Assembly (NCBI GenBank): GCA_963747555.1
Contig: CAVVFZ010000017.1
Span: forward strand, 138,838 to 202,837
Source of the DNA: DUZB01 sp963747555
GTDB taxonomy: Bacteria > Desulfobacterota > DSM-4660 > Desulfatiglandales > Desulfatiglandaceae
DNA: 64,000 nucleotides
Direction: 5' to 3'
Part shown: one piece after another, positions 63,627-64,000 of the stretch
Numbering within the stretch: the first letter of the stretch is position 1
Layout: the number at the start of each line of letters is the position of its first letter
Translations under genes and position numbers: made by a program
The notes under the pieces: model-generated
Databases searched by the model: none
Told to the model about the DNA's origin: nothing
The model's input: the letters and a program-made list of their open reading frames with translations, nothing else

Positions 63627-63938
63627 ATGATCAAAGTCAGCGTGTTTTATCCGAATGAAGAAGGAAAAGAGTTCGACATGGAGTACTATCTTACTAAGCA
63701 CGGAGCCTTGCTTCAACAAAAGTTGGGGCCTGCATTAAAAGGTGTGGCTGTGGAACAGGGATTGGGGGGCGTAGCGCCAGGATCGCCAGCGACTTATATT
63801 GCAATGGGTCATCTATATTTCGATTCGGTAGAGGCATTTCAAACTGCCTTTGGGCCACACTCGGAATCAATTATGGTAGATATCCCCAACTTCACTGACA
63901 TCCAGCCCACAGTACAAATCAGTGAAGTGAAAATGTAG
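63627..63938 (+). CDS. EthD-family small protein
   Basis: 103 residues from ATG 63627, with AAGGAGG 8 bases upstream. MIKVSVFYPNEEGKEFDMEY, YLTKHGALLQQKLGPALKGV and AMGHLYFDSVEAFQTAFGPH are the EthD pattern, including the conserved Tyr and His. EthD proteins are dimeric ferredoxin-like proteins, first found in ether-degradation clusters; their activity is not generally known. The upstream open frame (to 63558) ignores the ribosome site. Confidence 0.9.
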   Translation: MIKVSVFYPNEEGKEFDMEYYLTKHGALLQQKLGPALKGVAVEQGLGGVAPGSPATYIAMGHLYFDSVEAFQTAFGPHSESIMVDIPNFTDIQPTVQISEVKM

Positions 63939-64000
63939 TAAGGCTGGCGCTGTATGCTACCATTAGCCGGTCGGTGGCCGTTAAAGAAAGAAAGGCGGTG

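Overview
The window looks like a chromosomal segment of a Desulfobacterota ('Deltaproteobacteria') bacterium. Supporting signs are a PxxKW-type cysteine-rich protein, several sigma-54 promoters, anaerobe-type CoA chemistry (ADP-forming acyl-CoA synthetase subunit, acyl-CoA dehydrogenase, CoA-disulfide reductase fused to rhodanese), dense PAS/GGDEF/HD-GYP signalling and TTG/GTG starts. The genus cannot be told from sequence alone.

Region 1 (1-10.9 kb) is housekeeping. A plus-strand run yebC-ruvC-ruvA-ruvB-hisS-aspS has overlapping or tightly spaced genes; ruvB carries an apparent frameshift in a G8 run. A small PxxKW protein follows, with its own promoter and dyad. A minus-strand operon xseB-ispA-dxs-tlyA-HD-GYP comes next.

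Region 2 (11-24.9 kb) is mixed metabolism and signalling: an orphan C-terminal piece of an acyl-CoA ligase, a Dna2-like Fe-S nuclease/helicase, an acyl-CoA synthetase alpha-type subunit, a frameshifted acyl-CoA dehydrogenase, a 101-bp MITE with a 7-bp target duplication, tRNA-Arg(CCG), a cyclic-nucleotide-binding protein, a CoADR-rhodanese, a 169-bp nested palindrome, a sigma-54-driven CBS-ACT protein, a GAF histidine kinase, a lone receiver and a frameshifted aminotransferase.

Region 3 (25-36.8 kb) is accessory. Two minor-pilin modules (pilW-pilX, and fimT-pilV-pilW-pilX) each follow a sigma-54 promoter and are paired with a secreted protein family not recognised here. They are interleaved with toxin-antitoxin loci (dinJ-yafQ, a hicB remnant, brnT-brnA, DUF433-DUF5615) and a MORN-repeat gene.

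Region 4 (37-49.6 kb) is a complete chemosensory operon: REC-CheW, CheW-like, two six-TM chemoreceptors, CheA-REC, CheB, CheR-TPR. A PAS hybrid kinase follows. CheA-REC and CheR-TPR recall the Myxococcus Frz system, and the operon lies between pilin modules, so control of type IV pili is a reasonable inference.

Region 5 (50.3-64 kb) holds a third fimT-pilV-pilW-pilX module with its own sigma-54-like promoter and paired secreted protein, a truncated group II intron, a tryptophan-rich secreted protein, gene fragments, a PAS protein, a diguanylate cyclase, a five-PAS protein with a Cys-rich tail, and two small proteins (one EthD-like).

A theme across the window is the number of single-base frameshifts, in about ten genes and including core genes. 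They are read here as uncorrected indels, real decay, or both.
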